A stretch of DNA of 64,000 nt from an uncultured Chloroflexales bacterium (GCA_937902315.1 CALGUG010000054.1:62001-126000); one strand, 5' to 3'; counted from the first letter of the stretch, positions 27,472 through 37,146 are shown. The notes: generated by a model not told the origin, from the letters alone. Made by a program: numbers and translations.

Positions 27472-28515
27472 CTAGCCAAGCGGGTTCCAGCGATAGGTCA
27501 GCGCGATCGCGATTAGGGCCACGATCACGCCCGCGATCACGAAGAAGGCGCTGATCTCGGTGGTTTCGTGGCGCATAATGATGTTGGTCGGCAGCTCTTG
27601 GAAGACGGTGTGCAGCTCGTCGGCGCTCTCGGCGGTGTAGTATTGGCCGCCGGTTATCTCGGCCACCTGCTTCAAGGTCTCTTCGTCGATGCCGCGTCGG
27701 AAGTTGAAGCTGTTGTCGAACTGATCGTTCGAGCCAAACATACCGCCACCGCCGCCACTGTTGCCGAAGATCCCTCCGTTTTCGGTGCCGAAGCCGATCG
27801 TATAGATGCGCACACCACGGTCGGCCGCTAGTTGAGCGGCATCTTCGGGGTAGGGGCCAGTGGTACGCACGCCATCGGTCAGCACGACGATGATATCGGT
27901 GGCGTAGACGCCGCGCGGCACAGGCGTAGGCTCGGGGCCGGACGAGTCGGCGGTGTAGACGGGAGCCACATTGGGATCAACCAGTGCGATGGTGTTGATC
28001 GATTCGATAATGGCGCTGCCGATCGCCGTACCGCGCCCAGTAATCAAACTTTCAACCGCTGTTTCGAGCGCCTCCTGATCGGTGGTTGGGGATTGCACCA
28101 TTTCGGCGAAACCGGCGAAGGCTACGATCCCGATGCGCGTGCTGGCTTTTTGGTTGCGAATAAACGAGAGCGCAGCGCTTTCGGCTGCCAACAAGCGGTT
28201 AGGGCGAATATCGGTCGCCAGCATACTGCGCGAGACATCGATCGCCAAAACGATGGTGGTTTGGTTAGAAGGGATGGTCACGATCGAGATCGGGCGGGCC
28301 AGCGCCAGTATCAAGCTGGTGAGAGCCAGCATCAACAAGCCAAAGGGCAGGTGGCGACGCACTTGCGAAAAACGCGGCAAGGCCTCGCGAACCAAGCTCA
28401 GGCTGGAATAACGAACGGCGTAGCGTCTTCGGCGGCGTTGCGCCCAGATATAGAGTGCGATTAGCAGCGGTATCAATCCCAATAACAAGAGGGAATTCGG
28501 CCAGATCCAGCCCAT
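27472..28515 (-). CDS. VWA-domain membrane protein (BatA/BatB-like)
   Basis: 347 residues. Two N-terminal membrane segments (about 7-24 and 58-76) flank the basic loop RRRRRYAVRYSS. The von Willebrand A domain carries the MIDAS motif DVSRSM and a later VVLTDGVRTTG. It ends with a membrane segment near 320-341. A Gly/Phe-rich loop (NSGGGGGMFGSN) interrupts the VWA domain. BatA/B proteins work with MoxR ATPases and DUF58 proteins in assembly or stress tolerance of envelope complexes; the exact role is not known. It is last in a four-gene minus-strand cluster. GGAGG precedes the ATG. Confidence 0.88.
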   Translation of the reverse strand: MGWIWPNSLLLLGLIPLLIALYIWAQRRRRRYAVRYSSLSLVREALPRFSQVRRHLPFGLLMLALTSLILALARPISIVTIPSNQTTIVLAIDVSRSMLATDIRPNRLLAAESAALSFIRNQKASTRIGIVAFAGFAEMVQSPTTDQEALETAVESLITGRGTAIGSAIIESINTIALVDPNVAPVYTADSSGPEPTPVPRGVYATDIIVVLTDGVRTTGPYPEDAAQLAADRGVRIYTIGFGTENGGIFGNSGGGGGMFGSNDQFDNSFNFRRGIDEETLKQVAEITGGQYYTAESADELHTVFQELPTNIIMRHETTEISAFFVIAGVIVALIAIALTYRWNPLG

Positions 28516-28540
28516 CGCAAACCTCCAGTGTGTGTATCGC

Positions 28541-29560
28541 CTAGGGCACGCGGTTAAACCACATCAGCGATAACAGCGCACCAATAACTAAAAAGAACAC
28601 GCCAATACCTGCAAATACGGCTGTTACTTCGGTCTTTTCAGGTTTGACGGTGAGTTGCAAACTGACCGCATCGTAAATGTCTTGCAAGCGATCTCTATCT
28701 TCGGCATGAAAATAGCTGCCAGCTGTGATCTCGGCGATCTGTTGCAACATCGCATCGTCCAATTGGGTGTGGACGATAAATCCCTCGACTTCTAGATCGA
28801 TTCCGCTTAGGGTGCCTACGCCCACCGGATAGACCCGCACACCCTGTTCGGAAGCGAAGGTCGCCACTTCGATCGGATCGGGGTCGCCCGTGTTTTCGCC
28901 GTCGGTGAACATCACGATCGCACTTGAGCGCTGCGAACCAGGCTCGCGGATCTCGCGTCGGCGCTGTCCGTCCTCTTCATCGTTGGGCAGGGCCATGGAA
29001 TAGCGGAGCGGGGCATCGTCATCGCTAGGAGCCAGCACATTGAGTGCCGCCAAAATGCCTTGGCCCAACGATGTGCCCTGTTCGGTTCCGATTCGGCTGA
29101 TCGCGGTCAAGATCTGATCTTGATCGTTGGTCGGCGCTTGAACCGAAAAACCGCCGTCGCTAAAGACCACCACTCCGATCTGGACGGTGTTGGGCTGGCG
29201 TTCGACGAAATCGCGCGCCAATGACTTTGCCAGCTCGAGTCGGTTTGGCTCGACATCGGTGGCCTTCATGCTGCCCGAAACGTCGAAGACCAAAATGACG
29301 GTGCCTTCGATGCGCGGCAGACTGATTTGCATTTCGGGCCTTGCCACCGCGAGCAGCAGAACGGTGATGCCGATCAGGAAGATCAGCGGCGGAATATGGC
29401 GGCGACGTTCGAGCAGAGCGCCTTGGCTGCCTTGCAGCAGGCCAAAGCCTTTATGGCGCTCGAGCAGTTCGGCGCGTTGGCGCTGCACATGCCGATAGAA
29501 CAGCACCAAGATCGGCACCAGCACCAGCAGGAGAAGCATTGCAGGCCAAATAAATATCAT
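28541..29560 (-). CDS. VWA-domain membrane protein (BatA-like)
   Basis: 339 residues, a paralogue of the downstream neighbour with the same plan: an N-terminal membrane segment at 3-20, a second at about 57-74, a VWA domain with MIDAS DVSGSMKATD and MFTDGENTGDPDP, and a C-terminal membrane segment at about 310-332. An insertion with DEEDGQRRREIREPGSQ lies before the third MIDAS strand. It is 25 bp from the next VWA gene and 33 bp from the DUF58 gene, so they are co-transcribed. Confidence 0.88.
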   Translation of the reverse strand: MIFIWPAMLLLLVLVPILVLFYRHVQRQRAELLERHKGFGLLQGSQGALLERRRHIPPLIFLIGITVLLLAVARPEMQISLPRIEGTVILVFDVSGSMKATDVEPNRLELAKSLARDFVERQPNTVQIGVVVFSDGGFSVQAPTNDQDQILTAISRIGTEQGTSLGQGILAALNVLAPSDDDAPLRYSMALPNDEEDGQRRREIREPGSQRSSAIVMFTDGENTGDPDPIEVATFASEQGVRVYPVGVGTLSGIDLEVEGFIVHTQLDDAMLQQIAEITAGSYFHAEDRDRLQDIYDAVSLQLTVKPEKTEVTAVFAGIGVFFLVIGALLSLMWFNRVP

Positions 29561-29593
29561 ACCAATCCCGTATCCACGACGATCTCGTCGGGC

Positions 29594-30493
29594 CTAGCGC
29601 TGTCGGCGTCGCCGCAATCCGGCGAAACGCACGATCGCCCGTACAACATCATCGCTGGTTGAAAGCGCAAGCTGGTCGACTCCGGCCCGTTTAAAGAGCT
29701 GCTGCAGTTCGGCCTCGCGGCGCTGCGCCAGTTCGGCGAAACGTGTCCGAAAACGCTTGTCGTGCGTATCGACGTACAACTGCTGGCCCGTTTCGGCGTC
29801 TTGCAGCAAAATCGGCCCGATATCAGGCAGCTCGCGCTCGTGCTGATCCCATATTCTGATCGCCAAGACCTCGTGACGCTGACTCAACAAACGCAGGGGC
29901 CGCTCCCAGCCGGGCGCGCTGATAAAGTCTGAGATCACAAAGACCAAGGAGCGCTGTTTGGTCGCGTGAAGGGCGGCTTGCAGCAAGGGCGTCAGATCGG
30001 TCTCGGCGGCGCGCTCGAGCTTGGGCTGTTTGAGCAGATCGTTGATCAGGCGCATCACTTGAATGCGCCCGCCGCGCGCTGGCAACATGCGGTCGACGCC
30101 GTTGCTATAGCTGATCGCGCCGACGCGGTTGCCGTGGCGGGTCAGTAAGCGTGCCAAGGTGGCCACAAGGTCGATCAACAAGTTGCGCTTCTGGCTCTGC
30201 AGCGGGCCGAAGTCCATAGACGGGCTGAGGTCGAGCAGAAACCAAGCCGTCACCTCGCGATCTTCGGTGTATTGACGCACATAGGGCGTATCCATGCGCG
30301 CCGTGACATTCCAATCGATATGGCGGAAGTCGTCCTCCGGTTGGTACTCGCGCAGATCGGCGAAGTCTAGCCCGTGGCCGTAAAAGAGGCTGCGGTAGTC
30401 GCCCTGCAAGAGGCCATCGAGCCGCCGGATGATCTGCCAATCGACGCGCTGCAGAATACGCTCAGGTGTTGAAGCGGATCTTGGCTCGCTCAT
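29594..30493 (-). CDS. DUF58-domain protein
   Basis: 299 residues from the ATG at 30493, which has AGAGGTG upstream; a longer frame adds nine residues. DUF58 hallmarks are GHGLDFADLREYQPEDDFRH followed by IDWNVTARMDTPYVRQY, then the VWA-like FLLDLSPSMDFG. No membrane segments are seen. DUF58 proteins are regular partners of MoxR ATPases. The start overlaps the end of the moxR gene by about 32 bp. Confidence 0.9.
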   Translation of the reverse strand: MSEPRSASTPERILQRVDWQIIRRLDGLLQGDYRSLFYGHGLDFADLREYQPEDDFRHIDWNVTARMDTPYVRQYTEDREVTAWFLLDLSPSMDFGPLQSQKRNLLIDLVATLARLLTRHGNRVGAISYSNGVDRMLPARGGRIQVMRLINDLLKQPKLERAAETDLTPLLQAALHATKQRSLVFVISDFISAPGWERPLRLLSQRHEVLAIRIWDQHERELPDIGPILLQDAETGQQLYVDTHDKRFRTRFAELAQRREAELQQLFKRAGVDQLALSTSDDVVRAIVRFAGLRRRRQR

Positions 30494-31472
30494 TGAGTGG
30501 CACCTCTGGCATAGCGACACGCTCGGTGATCTGCTTCACAATCGCGTCACTGCTGACTTCGTCCGACAGGGCCTCATACGAGAGCACCAAACGGTGTTGG
30601 ATCACATCGACTGCCAAGTCGCGCACATCTTGCGGGAGCACATAGGCCCGCCCGCGCACAAAGGCCAGCGCGCGAGCCGCAAGGATGAGGTTGATCGAGG
30701 CGCGCGGGCTGGCACCAAAGGTGAGGTAGGGTTTAAGATCTTTGAGCCCGACCGCTTGCGGCTCGCGCGTAGCTGTCACTAACTTGACCGCGTATTCGAT
30801 CACCGCCGGATCGACATAGACCTTAGCGACCTCATCTTGAAGAGCGACCAACTGATCGGTCGTCATCACCTTTTCGATCTGCTGTAGCGTACTGGTCATG
30901 CGCTCGACGATCACAAACTCTTCGGTGGGCGACGGATAGCCGACCAGAACCTTGAGCATAAAGCGGTCGACTTGGGCTTCGGGCAGGGGATAGGTGCCCT
31001 CGGTCTCGATGGGGTTTTGGGTCGCCAAAACCAAAAACAGGTTCGGCACTTTAAAGGTCTCGCGCCCGATGGTTACTTGACGCTCTTGCATCACTTCGAG
31101 CAGAGCGCTCTGCACCTTGGCCGGGGCGCGGTTGATTTCGTCTGCAAGCAGCAGGTTGGTAAACACAGGGCCGAGCGAGGTGCTAAAATCGCCACTCTTC
31201 TGATTGTAGATACGGGTTCCAACGAGGTCAGCCGGTACAAGATCGGGCGTGAACTGAATGCGTTTAAACTCGCCGCCGATCGCCTCTGCCATGGTCTTGA
31301 TCGTCATGGTTTTTGCCAAGCCCGGCACACCTTCGACCAAAATATGGCCGCGCGCCAGCAAAGCAACCACAAGACGTTCGAGCAGATGATCTTGACCAAC
31401 GATGATCTTCTTCACTTCGTACAAGACCCGCTCCATAGCCGTCCCATGGTCGGGATTGTTGTACTGACTCAT
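30462..31472 (-). CDS. MoxR-family AAA+ ATPase
   Basis: 336 residues. Walker A GVPGLAKT is near 49-56, Walker B LLADEINRAPAKVQ near 107-120, then LATQNPIETEGTYPLPEAQV with the sensor region, and a helical C-terminal lid (TFGASPRASINLILAARA). MoxR ATPases act as chaperones that insert cofactors or assemble complexes together with VWA proteins, which here follow directly. AGGAG precedes the ATG by 8 bases. Confidence 0.93.
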   Translation of the reverse strand: MSQYNNPDHGTAMERVLYEVKKIIVGQDHLLERLVVALLARGHILVEGVPGLAKTMTIKTMAEAIGGEFKRIQFTPDLVPADLVGTRIYNQKSGDFSTSLGPVFTNLLLADEINRAPAKVQSALLEVMQERQVTIGRETFKVPNLFLVLATQNPIETEGTYPLPEAQVDRFMLKVLVGYPSPTEEFVIVERMTSTLQQIEKVMTTDQLVALQDEVAKVYVDPAVIEYAVKLVTATREPQAVGLKDLKPYLTFGASPRASINLILAARALAFVRGRAYVLPQDVRDLAVDVIQHRLVLSYEALSDEVSSDAIVKQITERVAMPEVPLNERAKIRFNT

Positions 31473-31564
31473 CGACCTGCTCCTTGACTGAATATTCCTA
31501 GCGAGTCAGAGAGCTCTTTCTCTCTAGCCTCGCCCACAGCGTCTCCCTAACCAAGCAGCGCTGC

Positions 31565-32407
31565 CTAATATGGGGGCATACCCGCTGCGCCTCCTGCTGC
31601 CGTAATCGGCACGGCGAAGCCGATTCCTATAAAGACATCTTGGTCGGTCGGGTTAACCAGACCGGTCACAATGCCCACCACTTGCCCATAACGATTGAGC
31701 AGCGGGCCGCCCGAGTTGCCGGGGTTCACCGCTGCGTCGATCTGGATCAAGCCCTCTAAGGTTTCATCGCTATTGGGTTTGCGGAAACTTCGGTCGAAGC
31801 CGGAGATCACGCCCGAGCTCATCGAGCCGTAGAGGCCCAGCGGATGCCCGACCACAAAGGCTTCGTCGCCCACTCGCAGGCTGTTGGGGTTGCCCAAAAC
31901 AGCCGGAACCAGCAGTTCAGGCAGTTCGCTGGCCGCCAACACTGCGATGTCGTTTTCGGGCTGAGCTGCGATCAACGCGCCCAAGGCCTGCGTGCCATCT
32001 GCAAAGGTCAGTGTGATCTGTTCGGCGCCTTCAACCACATGCAGGCTGGTCAGAATATGCCCGCTGGTGTTGATCACAACGCCTGTGCCCAAGCCGTTCA
32101 GTTCATCTTCGCTGCCCTCTTCGCCCGCATGCACGCGAATGTAGACGATCGAAGGCATAATCGTTTGATAGACCAAGGCCGAGCGCGCGGGTTCGGGCGT
32201 GGCCGAGGCCATCACATCGACAACGGCGGTTTTCACCGAGGCGATCGAGAGCGGTTCAGGCTCGGGATAGACTAGCTGATAAGCCCACATGGCGATAAAG
32301 GCCGCGACAATGCCCAATACAAAAGGCAAGGCGCGGCGAAGCTGAAGCGCAAAGCGCCCAAGCCGTTGTCGCAACTCTTGAATACGCGTCGTTTGTGTTT
32401 CGTCCAT
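31565..32407 (-). CDS. Membrane-anchored trypsin-like (HtrA-type) protease without PDZ domain
   Basis: 280 residues from the ATG at 32407; another ATG lies two codons upstream. A single membrane anchor is at about 26-45. The protease triad is H123 (SLHVVEG), D153 (ENDIAV) and S232 (NPGNSGGPL), all present. The chain stops right after the second barrel (FAVPITAAGG), so there is no PDZ domain, unlike the HtrA protein at 55002-56186. It lies 92 bp upstream of the moxR gene on the same strand and may belong to that envelope cluster. Confidence 0.88.
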   Translation of the reverse strand: MDETQTTRIQELRQRLGRFALQLRRALPFVLGIVAAFIAMWAYQLVYPEPEPLSIASVKTAVVDVMASATPEPARSALVYQTIMPSIVYIRVHAGEEGSEDELNGLGTGVVINTSGHILTSLHVVEGAEQITLTFADGTQALGALIAAQPENDIAVLAASELPELLVPAVLGNPNSLRVGDEAFVVGHPLGLYGSMSSGVISGFDRSFRKPNSDETLEGLIQIDAAVNPGNSGGPLLNRYGQVVGIVTGLVNPTDQDVFIGIGFAVPITAAGGAAGMPPY

Positions 32408-32730
32408 GTGCATTTCCCGTGTACGGAAAAGCCGCTACTACAATTCGTTTGGATAGATCGCGCAGAGGGAGGATGGCATTATGATGCACAATAATAATCT
32501 GATGTAACACTATAGCACGCTTTTTTGGGCGAAAAATGAGTGCTTGCTGAGAAGATGAGCGACTTGCTGGCTCGTCATCTCCACGCTCATCCTCATATTC
32601 ATTATATTGCCAAAAAGAGCTAAAAAACGAACCGACTTATAGCGAATCCGCTCGCTCTGTTTCATTCGCAGCGATCAATCCTCAACGTGCGCTTTCTAAT
32701 GCCGCATCCTCTTGATCGCTCAATCGCTTA

Positions 32731-32800
32731 GGCGGCTTGTTCCTTACCCCAAAGAAGGCTTGTAGCGCGTCCGCCTACGGCTATCAACGTTTTGCCCGCC
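32731..32800 (+). repeat. Dispersed repeat A, copy 5 (left half of an inverted pair)
   Basis: Starts GGCGGCTTGT and ends TTTGCCCGCC with an unbroken core. It faces copy 6, 150 bp away. The gap 32414-33070 is otherwise without genes; 32520-32720 shows nothing beyond an AT-rich stretch. Confidence 0.85.
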
Positions 32801-32949
32801 ACCAGACCGCTGTAACAGTGTGCCCAGCGCCCCCCAAAACCTTAGGCAGCGGATTTCGGATCGCAGCAAAAAGAGTAGTACGACGAATTTCGTTTGCATT
32901 GTTGGCTTGAGAGTGGTCTTTCGGCACATACAGCTACAAGCCTCGTTTG

Positions 32950-33016
32950 TTGGGTGGGATGCTGGTAGCCGTAGGCGGACGCGCCAAGCAACGAATGGAA
33001 GGTAGAAACCTCGCCG
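32950..33016 (-). repeat. Dispersed repeat A, copy 6 (right half of an inverted pair)
   Basis: Reverse copy. The interior between copies 5 and 6 contains ACGAATTTCGTTTG and CACATACAGCTA, which recur in slightly changed form between copies 10 and 11, so the pair plus interior is one composite unit. Confidence 0.85.
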
Positions 33017-33070
33017 CAGCACTCTGAAGAAAGCAGTGGATTTGTTAGAAGAGCGTCGATCGAAAAGAAA

Positions 33071-33105
33071 AAGCATTGGGGTCAGTTTCCTGGATCCCAA
33101 TGCTT
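33071..33105 (-). terminator. Terminator of the TPR membrane protein gene
   Basis: Stem AAGCATTGGG / CCCAATGCTT with a 15-base loop, followed on the minus strand by TTTCTTTTC. Confidence 0.8.
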
Positions 33106-33133
33106 TCAAATAGCTGCTTATGGCGCGTTGCGC

Positions 33134-35134
33134 TTAAACCTCGGGCTGGCGTTTCAAGCGTTGGATCAACTGCTGCACCATATTAGAGGCGTAGCTGTTG
33201 CCAGTGGCCTTGTAGATCTGATCGGCCTTCAGATAGTCTTCGAGCGCTTGATCTGAGCGGCCCAAATACTCGTAGATCATACCGCGCTGGAGATAGGCGT
33301 TGGCTGGCCTATCTTGGAGGGAGATGATGCTGGTGTAGTCTTGCAGGGCGCGCTCGTAGTCGCCGATCGCCGCATAACTGCGGGCACGGTTGTAGTAGGG
33401 CGCGGTATCGCGCGGGTTGCGGCGAATGGCCTCGCTGCAGTCGGCGATTGCGCCTTCGTAGTCGCCTATATAGAAGCGCACCGAGCCGCGTGGGCAGTGG
33501 GCATCGATCGAGCTGTCGAGCTCCATGGCCTTGGTGAAATCATCGATGGCTTTGTAGTTTTCGCCCAGCCGCACATAGAGATAGCCGCGATCTAGATAGG
33601 CGTAGGCGTGTTCTGCATCGATCGACAGCGCAGTGTTAAAGGAGGCCAAAGCCTCTCCATACTGCTGCATATTCATATAGATCACGCCCAGATCGACATA
33701 CGCATCTGGATAGTCGGGCTTCAGCTCGATCGCTTTCTGGCAATCGGGCAGAGCCTTTTCATAGTCGCCCATAAACATTTGGGCCGAGCAGCGGCCGTAG
33801 TAGGCTTGGGCGAAGGTGGGCAGTAGCTCGATCGCTTTGTTAAAGTCTTCGAGGGCTGTGTCATGCTCTTTGAGATAGTTGCGCAGGCGTCCTCGATAGT
33901 AGTAGGCCGTCACATCCTCGGAGTTTTTTTGGAGGATCTGGTTGTAGACCCGGAAGGCTTCGTCGTATTGCTGATTGCGCGCGAACGATCGGCCTAGCTC
34001 GATCTCTTCAGATAGGTTCTCTAAAACATCGTCGTTTGTAGCAGGCGATACTTGGGGCGTGACCTCTTCAACTGGCGGGGCAGAACGAGCACTTACCAAG
34101 CGCTGCTCTGTGGGCACCGCCGTCGGTGTAGGAGGCATCGCTCGCTCGGTGGCACGCGCCGCCGCTGTGGCACGGCGCGCTTCGGCTGTCGCTGTGCGCG
34201 CGAGCGTGAAGCGATCAAGGGTCGGTGTGGCCGCACTATCCTCATACGCCGCGACCTGCTCGACTTGCGCCTCTTGGGCGCTCATTTGGTTGATGAACTG
34301 GTTGATCGCCACCCCAAAGGCGATCATGACCACTACGCCAAAGGCGGCGTAGGCCAAATAGAGCGGGTGGAGAAGGCGCTTCAGCTTTGGGTTGATGCTG
34401 ATCGGCGGGAGCTTTTGCAAGAACTTGGGTTTTTTCAGTTCTGGCTTTTTGAAGCGAAGTTCCTTTAGCTGAAGCAGGCGCTTGCGAGCAAGGTGTAATA
34501 GGGCTTTCCAATCACGTTTGGAGAGCAGTTCGCTCAGCTCGATGTGTTTTTCGTGTTCGAGTTTGACGGGGGTTTCAGGTGGCGGCCAAGCGACCGCGTT
34601 GGCTTGCTCGCTGCTGGGCTGGGTTTCAGGCGGCGGCCAAACGATCTGCTTTGGGTTGGCGGTCACAGCTTGAGGCGCCTGAACAGCTTCGACGCGCGCC
34701 GCAGGATCCGGCAGCGAACTCGGCTCAAGCGGCACAGTTTCGCGTTGCGACTCAGCTGGCATGGCCGCAGGCGTCGCTTGGGGCGTGTGTTGGGCCGAGC
34801 TAACTGGTGCAGGAGCCTCGGCTTTGGCTGTTGTTTCAGGAATAGGAGGAGCTGGAGCCACAGCTCGTAGTTGTTCCAGGCCGCGTTGGGCTGCCCGATT
34901 TTGCGGGTCGATCTGAAGGACTCGTTGCAGACAGTGGCGACGGTCAGCTTCAGTTTCGACTGCACCCGAAAGCCAGAGCCAGGCACGCAGGTTGTTAGGA
35001 TCGCGTTTGAGAGCTTGTGCTAACAGTTTTCGCGCTTGGGCTTTATCGCCCTTTTTTAGTGCCGCAATCCCTGCATCCGTTAGTCCGCCGTCGGAACCGG
35101 AACCGTTGATACGAGAAGATGGCGAGTTCTCCAT
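33134..35134 (-). CDS. TPR-repeat membrane protein
   Basis: 666 residues. An N-terminal helical-repeat part (about 17-90, with RAWLWLSGAVETE) is followed by a Pro/Ala/Gln-rich linker to about 195. Then comes a basic stretch KELRFKKPELKKPKFLQ, one membrane segment near 252-276, and another low-complexity Arg/Ala/Thr/Pro linker. About eight TPR units fill residues 375-655, for example AYYGRCSAQMFMGDYEKALP and AYLDRGYLYVRLGENYKAID. The C-terminal TPRs probably face outside and bind other proteins. The N-terminal module is shared with the partial gene at 1-248. Confidence 0.85.
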   Translation of the reverse strand: MENSPSSRINGSGSDGGLTDAGIAALKKGDKAQARKLLAQALKRDPNNLRAWLWLSGAVETEADRRHCLQRVLQIDPQNRAAQRGLEQLRAVAPAPPIPETTAKAEAPAPVSSAQHTPQATPAAMPAESQRETVPLEPSSLPDPAARVEAVQAPQAVTANPKQIVWPPPETQPSSEQANAVAWPPPETPVKLEHEKHIELSELLSKRDWKALLHLARKRLLQLKELRFKKPELKKPKFLQKLPPISINPKLKRLLHPLYLAYAAFGVVVMIAFGVAINQFINQMSAQEAQVEQVAAYEDSAATPTLDRFTLARTATAEARRATAAARATERAMPPTPTAVPTEQRLVSARSAPPVEEVTPQVSPATNDDVLENLSEEIELGRSFARNQQYDEAFRVYNQILQKNSEDVTAYYYRGRLRNYLKEHDTALEDFNKAIELLPTFAQAYYGRCSAQMFMGDYEKALPDCQKAIELKPDYPDAYVDLGVIYMNMQQYGEALASFNTALSIDAEHAYAYLDRGYLYVRLGENYKAIDDFTKAMELDSSIDAHCPRGSVRFYIGDYEGAIADCSEAIRRNPRDTAPYYNRARSYAAIGDYERALQDYTSIISLQDRPANAYLQRGMIYEYLGRSDQALEDYLKADQIYKATGNSYASNMVQQLIQRLKRQPEV

Positions 35135-35329
35135 GATCGTAAATGTATCTACCTGTTAGGTGGTATCAACACGCGCAAAGTATGAGATATGTATAAATAC
35201 ATACCTATTGTAGTATAACGCTTGAACTCGTTTATTACCAATTCTATGATATTCAAATCTCATAAACAGCGTGTATACTGAGCCTATGGTTTCCCACTAG
35301 GCTCCTTAAACGAATCGGTAGGAATGAGT

Positions 35330-36940
35330 ATGCAGATCAATCTGAAGCATCTTCCGTACCCAAGTGTACGACAGCCACTCTTTGCACGACGCGGTATTGT
35401 TTCAACCAGTCAGCCTTTGGCGGCTCAGGCTGGTTTGTCTATGTTGCAGCGCGGCGGCAACGCTGTCGATGCCGCTTTGGCTTCGGCCATCACCCTTACC
35501 GTGGTTGAGCCGACCTCGAACGGCATCGGTAGCGATATGTTCGCCCTGATTTGGGTCGATGGTAAACTGCACGGCTTGAACGCATCTGGGCGCGCTCCGG
35601 CAGCGCTCACCCCTGAAGTGGTGCGTAAACAGGGCCATGACAGCATGCCCAGCTACGGGTGGATGGCGGTTACGGTGCCGGGCGCGCCCGCTGGTTGGCG
35701 CGATCTGCACGCTCGCTTCGGCAAGCTGCCCTTTGAGACCCTCTTCGAGCCAGCCATCGAATACGCCGAAAAGGGCTATGCCCTGCCGGTTGTGGTTCAA
35801 GAGAACTGGGAGCGCGCTGCCCAGAACTATCTCAGCTTTAGCGAGCCAGAGTTTCAAGGTTGGGGCCAGACCTTCGCGCCCAACGGCCGTGTCCCTCAAG
35901 TCGGCGAGATCTGGAGCAGCCCGGGCCATGCCCGTACTCTGCGCCTGATCGCCGAGACCAAGGCCGAGGCCTTCTATCGCGGCATTATCGCCGAAGAGAT
36001 CGTAGCCTTCGCCCAGAAGACGGGCGGCTTCTTCAGCCTAGACGACTTCGCTCAGCATACCAGCACGTGGGTCGAGCCGATCACGACCTCGTATCGCGGC
36101 TACGACGTTTGGGAGATTCCGCCCAACGGCCAAGGCATCACCGCTCTGATCGCGCTCAACATTTTGGAAGGCTTTGATCTGAGCAGCCTGCCGCGCGATA
36201 GCGAGCGAGCCTACCACTTGCAGATCGAAGCGATCAAGCTGGCCTACGCCGACGCCCACCATTATGTCGCCGATCCCGAGCATGTCACAGTGCCCACTGC
36301 GCAGTTGCTCTCGAAGGAGTACGCTGCCGAGCGGCGCGCCCTGATCGGCGAACGGGCTCTGTTGCCTCAGCCCGGCGATCCAGTGCGGGGTGGTACGGTC
36401 TATATGAACGCCGTCGACGAGAGCGGTATGATGGTCAGCCTGATTCAGTCGAACTTCGCTGGATTCGGTTCGGGTATTGTGGTGCCGGGCACGGGCGTTT
36501 CGTTGCAGAATCGTGGCGCTGGCTTCAAGCTCGAAGAGGGCCATCTCAACATGCTGGCTCCGCGCAAACGCCCCTATCACACGATTATTCCGGCCTTCCT
36601 GTCGCGCAACGGCGAAGCGATCGGCCCCTTCGGTGTGATGGGCGGCCATATGCAGCCCCAAGGCCACACGCAGATGGTGGTCAACACGGTCGATTACGGT
36701 ATGAACCCCCAAGCCAGCATCGATGCGCTGCGCTGGTACTGGGACAAAGGCTTGGAGGTCCAGCTTGAAGCTGGCACTTCGCCCGAGATCGCTAATGCTC
36801 TGCGCGAGCGCGGCCACCAGGTTAGCTACGCCGAGGGCCACGGCATCTTCGGACGCGGCCAGATCATCTGGCGATTGCCCTCGGGCGCCTATGTGGCGGG
36901 CAGCGAGTGGCGCGCCGATGGTTATCCGGTCGGCTTCTAG
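35330..36940 (+). CDS. Gamma-glutamyltransferase-like N-terminal-nucleophile hydrolase
   Basis: 536 residues from the ATG at 35330, because GGTAGGA is well spaced from it and too close to the ATG two codons earlier. These enzymes are made as one chain that cuts itself before a threonine; here that is T356 in PVRGGTVYMNAVDESG. The downstream LIQSNFAGFGSGIVVPGTGV and LQNRGAGF match the YwrD/acylase-like branch. GGNAVDAALA near residue 43 is also conserved. No signal peptide is seen, so it is probably cytosolic. Likely substrates are gamma-glutamyl compounds or acyl amides. Monocistronic. Confidence 0.9.
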   Translation: MQINLKHLPYPSVRQPLFARRGIVSTSQPLAAQAGLSMLQRGGNAVDAALASAITLTVVEPTSNGIGSDMFALIWVDGKLHGLNASGRAPAALTPEVVRKQGHDSMPSYGWMAVTVPGAPAGWRDLHARFGKLPFETLFEPAIEYAEKGYALPVVVQENWERAAQNYLSFSEPEFQGWGQTFAPNGRVPQVGEIWSSPGHARTLRLIAETKAEAFYRGIIAEEIVAFAQKTGGFFSLDDFAQHTSTWVEPITTSYRGYDVWEIPPNGQGITALIALNILEGFDLSSLPRDSERAYHLQIEAIKLAYADAHHYVADPEHVTVPTAQLLSKEYAAERRALIGERALLPQPGDPVRGGTVYMNAVDESGMMVSLIQSNFAGFGSGIVVPGTGVSLQNRGAGFKLEEGHLNMLAPRKRPYHTIIPAFLSRNGEAIGPFGVMGGHMQPQGHTQMVVNTVDYGMNPQASIDALRWYWDKGLEVQLEAGTSPEIANALRERGHQVSYAEGHGIFGRGQIIWRLPSGAYVAGSEWRADGYPVGF

Positions 36941-36975
36941 CAAGCGCTAGGCTGCTCTAGCATCTCTAGCTCAAA

Positions 36976-37100
36976 GCAAATCTGTTTAACGCCTGGCCTT
37001 TTTGCCGTGTGGAGACAGGAAAAAACGCGTCACAACAAAAAGAGACACATTCTGCTCTGCCGAAGGCCAAAAGCAACAAGTGATCAAGCAGATTCGGTAA
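36976..37100 (-). repeat. Repeat B (MITE-like), divergent copy
   Basis: From GCAAATCTGTTTAACG to GCAGATTCGGTAAC, with the inner phrase TCTGCCGAAGGCCAAAAGCA. The ends are less perfect than in the copy at 44232-44354. Confidence 0.6.
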
Positions 37101-37110
37101 CAGCAATACA

Positions 37111-37146
37111 ACAGGGCGGACAAATGTGAGTCCGCCCTGTTTGTTA
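37111..37146 (+). terminator. Strong terminator
   Basis: Stem ACAGGGCGGAC / GTCCGCCCTGT with an 8-base loop, then TTTGTTATTT. It lies 170 bp after the gamma-glutamyltransferase-like gene and may end its transcript. Confidence 0.8.

Noticed and set aside
32744..33109. 121-codon minus frame between protease and TPR genes
   Set aside because: It is made of repeat A copies 5 and 6 and their interior; the same artefact appears at other copies.
36038..36943. 301-codon frame opposite the gamma-glutamyltransferase-like gene
   Set aside because: Antisense shadow; no ribosome site or motif.
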